DNA of 42,730 nucleotides. It comes from Sutterella sp. (GTDB lineage Bacteria; Pseudomonadota; Gammaproteobacteria; Burkholderiales; Burkholderiaceae_F). Below the pieces are notes generated by a model. The model saw only the letters and a program-made list of their open reading frames with translations, was not told the DNA's origin and ran no database searches. Both the position numbers and the translations under genes were made by a program. Where the stretch lies: the NCBI GenBank assembly GCA_019418235.1, contig DYCH01000078.1, positions 1 through 42,730 of the forward strand, read 5' to 3'. Positions within the stretch are counted from its first letter, which is position 1; every line of letters starts with the position of its first letter. Of this stretch, positions 42,121 to 42,730 are shown piece by piece.

Positions 42121-42648
42121 CTAACGTCCAAAGTCATCGTCTTCTTGTTGCGAGATTCTCTCCATTTTTCGGAGATGCTTTTCTAAGTACATGTTTTCGT
42201 CGGCCAAATGCATAAGGTCGCGGAATTCGCCACTGTCTCTCGGATACACAGCACAACCTAATGAGAATTCAACCGTCTCCGTCGCATTGTCTCGACCCAC
42301 ATCAAAGGGGACGTGACGACGAGACTTCAATTCGGCAATAACCATATCAATGGCTTCATAAGACGTCTGATTGTGAATAAAGATCGCAAATTCATCACCA
42401 CCTAAACGTGCACAAACAGCGTCTTTTCCACAAACATCCTTAATGATATTGGCCACTTCTTGTAAGTAGAGGTCTCCAACATGATGGCCATAAACGTCAT
42501 TAATCTTCTTCAAACCATCAGCATCCACCATAATCACGGCGGAGAATCCGAGTCTTCCCGGTTCAGAGAAAAGCTTTGAGACCTGAGCGGTATAACCACG
42601 ACGGTTATAAAGACCAGTTAATTCGTCTTGGTTACTGCGGCCTCTCAA
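42121..42648 (-). CDS. GGDEF diguanylate cyclase (5' end uncertain)
   Basis: 175 aa as drawn, from a TTG at 42648 because no in-frame ATG is available. The GGDEF domain is complete: DELTGLYNRRGY, VDADGLKKINDVYGHHVGD, active-site RLGGDEFAIF, and FSLGCAVYP. The allosteric RxxD site is not obvious. The same frame remains open upstream to an in-frame TGA about 63 bases before the TTG, and an ATG in a neighbouring frame suggests a possible frameshift near the window edge. The gene may have lost an N-terminal sensor part, or may start at TTG. It would make the c-di-GMP sensed by the MshEN domain of the adjacent pilus ATPase. Confidence 0.75.
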   Translation of the reverse strand: MRGRSNQDELTGLYNRRGYTAQVSKLFSEPGRLGFSAVIMVDADGLKKINDVYGHHVGDLYLQEVANIIKDVCGKDAVCARLGGDEFAIFIHNQTSYEAIDMVIAELKSRRHVPFDVGRDNATETVEFSLGCAVYPRDSGEFRDLMHLADENMYLEKHLRKMERISQQEDDDFGR

Positions 42649-42730
42649 AATGTAGATTTCCGACCACCAATTGGAGACTGAAATAAGGTCGTAGATTCGG
42701 AATTTTGATTCTCATTTTTTAAAATCTGAT

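Noticed and set aside
1..42730. CRISPR arrays, tRNA/rRNA genes, insertion sequences, prophage or attachment sites
   Set aside because: No regularly spaced direct repeats, cloverleaf with CCA-type end, transposase motifs or terminal inverted repeats were seen on reading both strands; a tool-based scan could still find a short RNA gene.

Overview
The window looks like a chromosomal segment of an anaerobic or microaerophilic gut betaproteobacterium, most likely a Sutterellaceae member (Parasutterella/Sutterella-like). This is inferred from moderate GC, the yqgE-ruvX and uvrA/ssb pairings, an MSHA-type pilus locus, and a heavy investment in Dcu C4-dicarboxylate exchangers and class I fumarase. 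No 16S gene or other direct taxonomic marker is present. I see no tRNA, rRNA, CRISPR array, insertion sequence or phage.

Region 1 (about 1-13,650) is a fumarate-centred metabolic island. In order it holds an argininosuccinate-lyase-family enzyme with unusual substitutions, a DcuA/B-family transporter, an MmgE/PrpD-family enzyme, a Ser-rich short ORF in a long leader, a DUF3100-like membrane protein with a small membrane partner, an M20 amidohydrolase, a FadR/FCD-type GntR regulator on the opposite strand, a second and a third Dcu transporter, and class I fumarase. The same perfect 16-bp palindrome type (core TTGTCGACAA) lies upstream of the lyase gene and between the GntR gene and dcu2. My main hypothesis is a GntR-controlled system that imports an N-substituted aspartate (an amine-fumarate adduct), epimerises it if needed, splits it into amine plus fumarate, and uses the fumarate for respiration and Dcu exchange.

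Region 2 (about 13,700-18,910) is housekeeping: galU, apaH, a plsC-ruvX-yqgE operon, a YbaK-type tRNA deacylase and a tandem pair of DUF2721 membrane proteins.

Region 3 (about 18,920-27,740) holds a patatin-like type Vd autotransporter, galE, a RelE/HI1420-type toxin-antitoxin pair with its own operator-promoter, rmlD, uvrA and, divergently, ssb. The ssb leader contains a perfect intrinsic-terminator-like hairpin.

Region 4 (about 27,750-42,650, all minus strand) is an MSHA-type type IV pilus locus flanked by cyclic-di-GMP genes. The upstream end has a GGDEF diguanylate cyclase. Then come a PilM/PilN-like fusion, a PilO-like and a MshK/PilP-like protein, a secretin lipoprotein, an assembly ATPase with an intact two-repeat MshEN c-di-GMP-binding domain, a GspF-like platform protein, the major pilin, a pilT-like gene interrupted by one in-frame TAA, prepilin peptidase and five minor pilins. 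The downstream end has an EAL phosphodiesterase with a degenerate GGDEF domain and a structured leader RNA.
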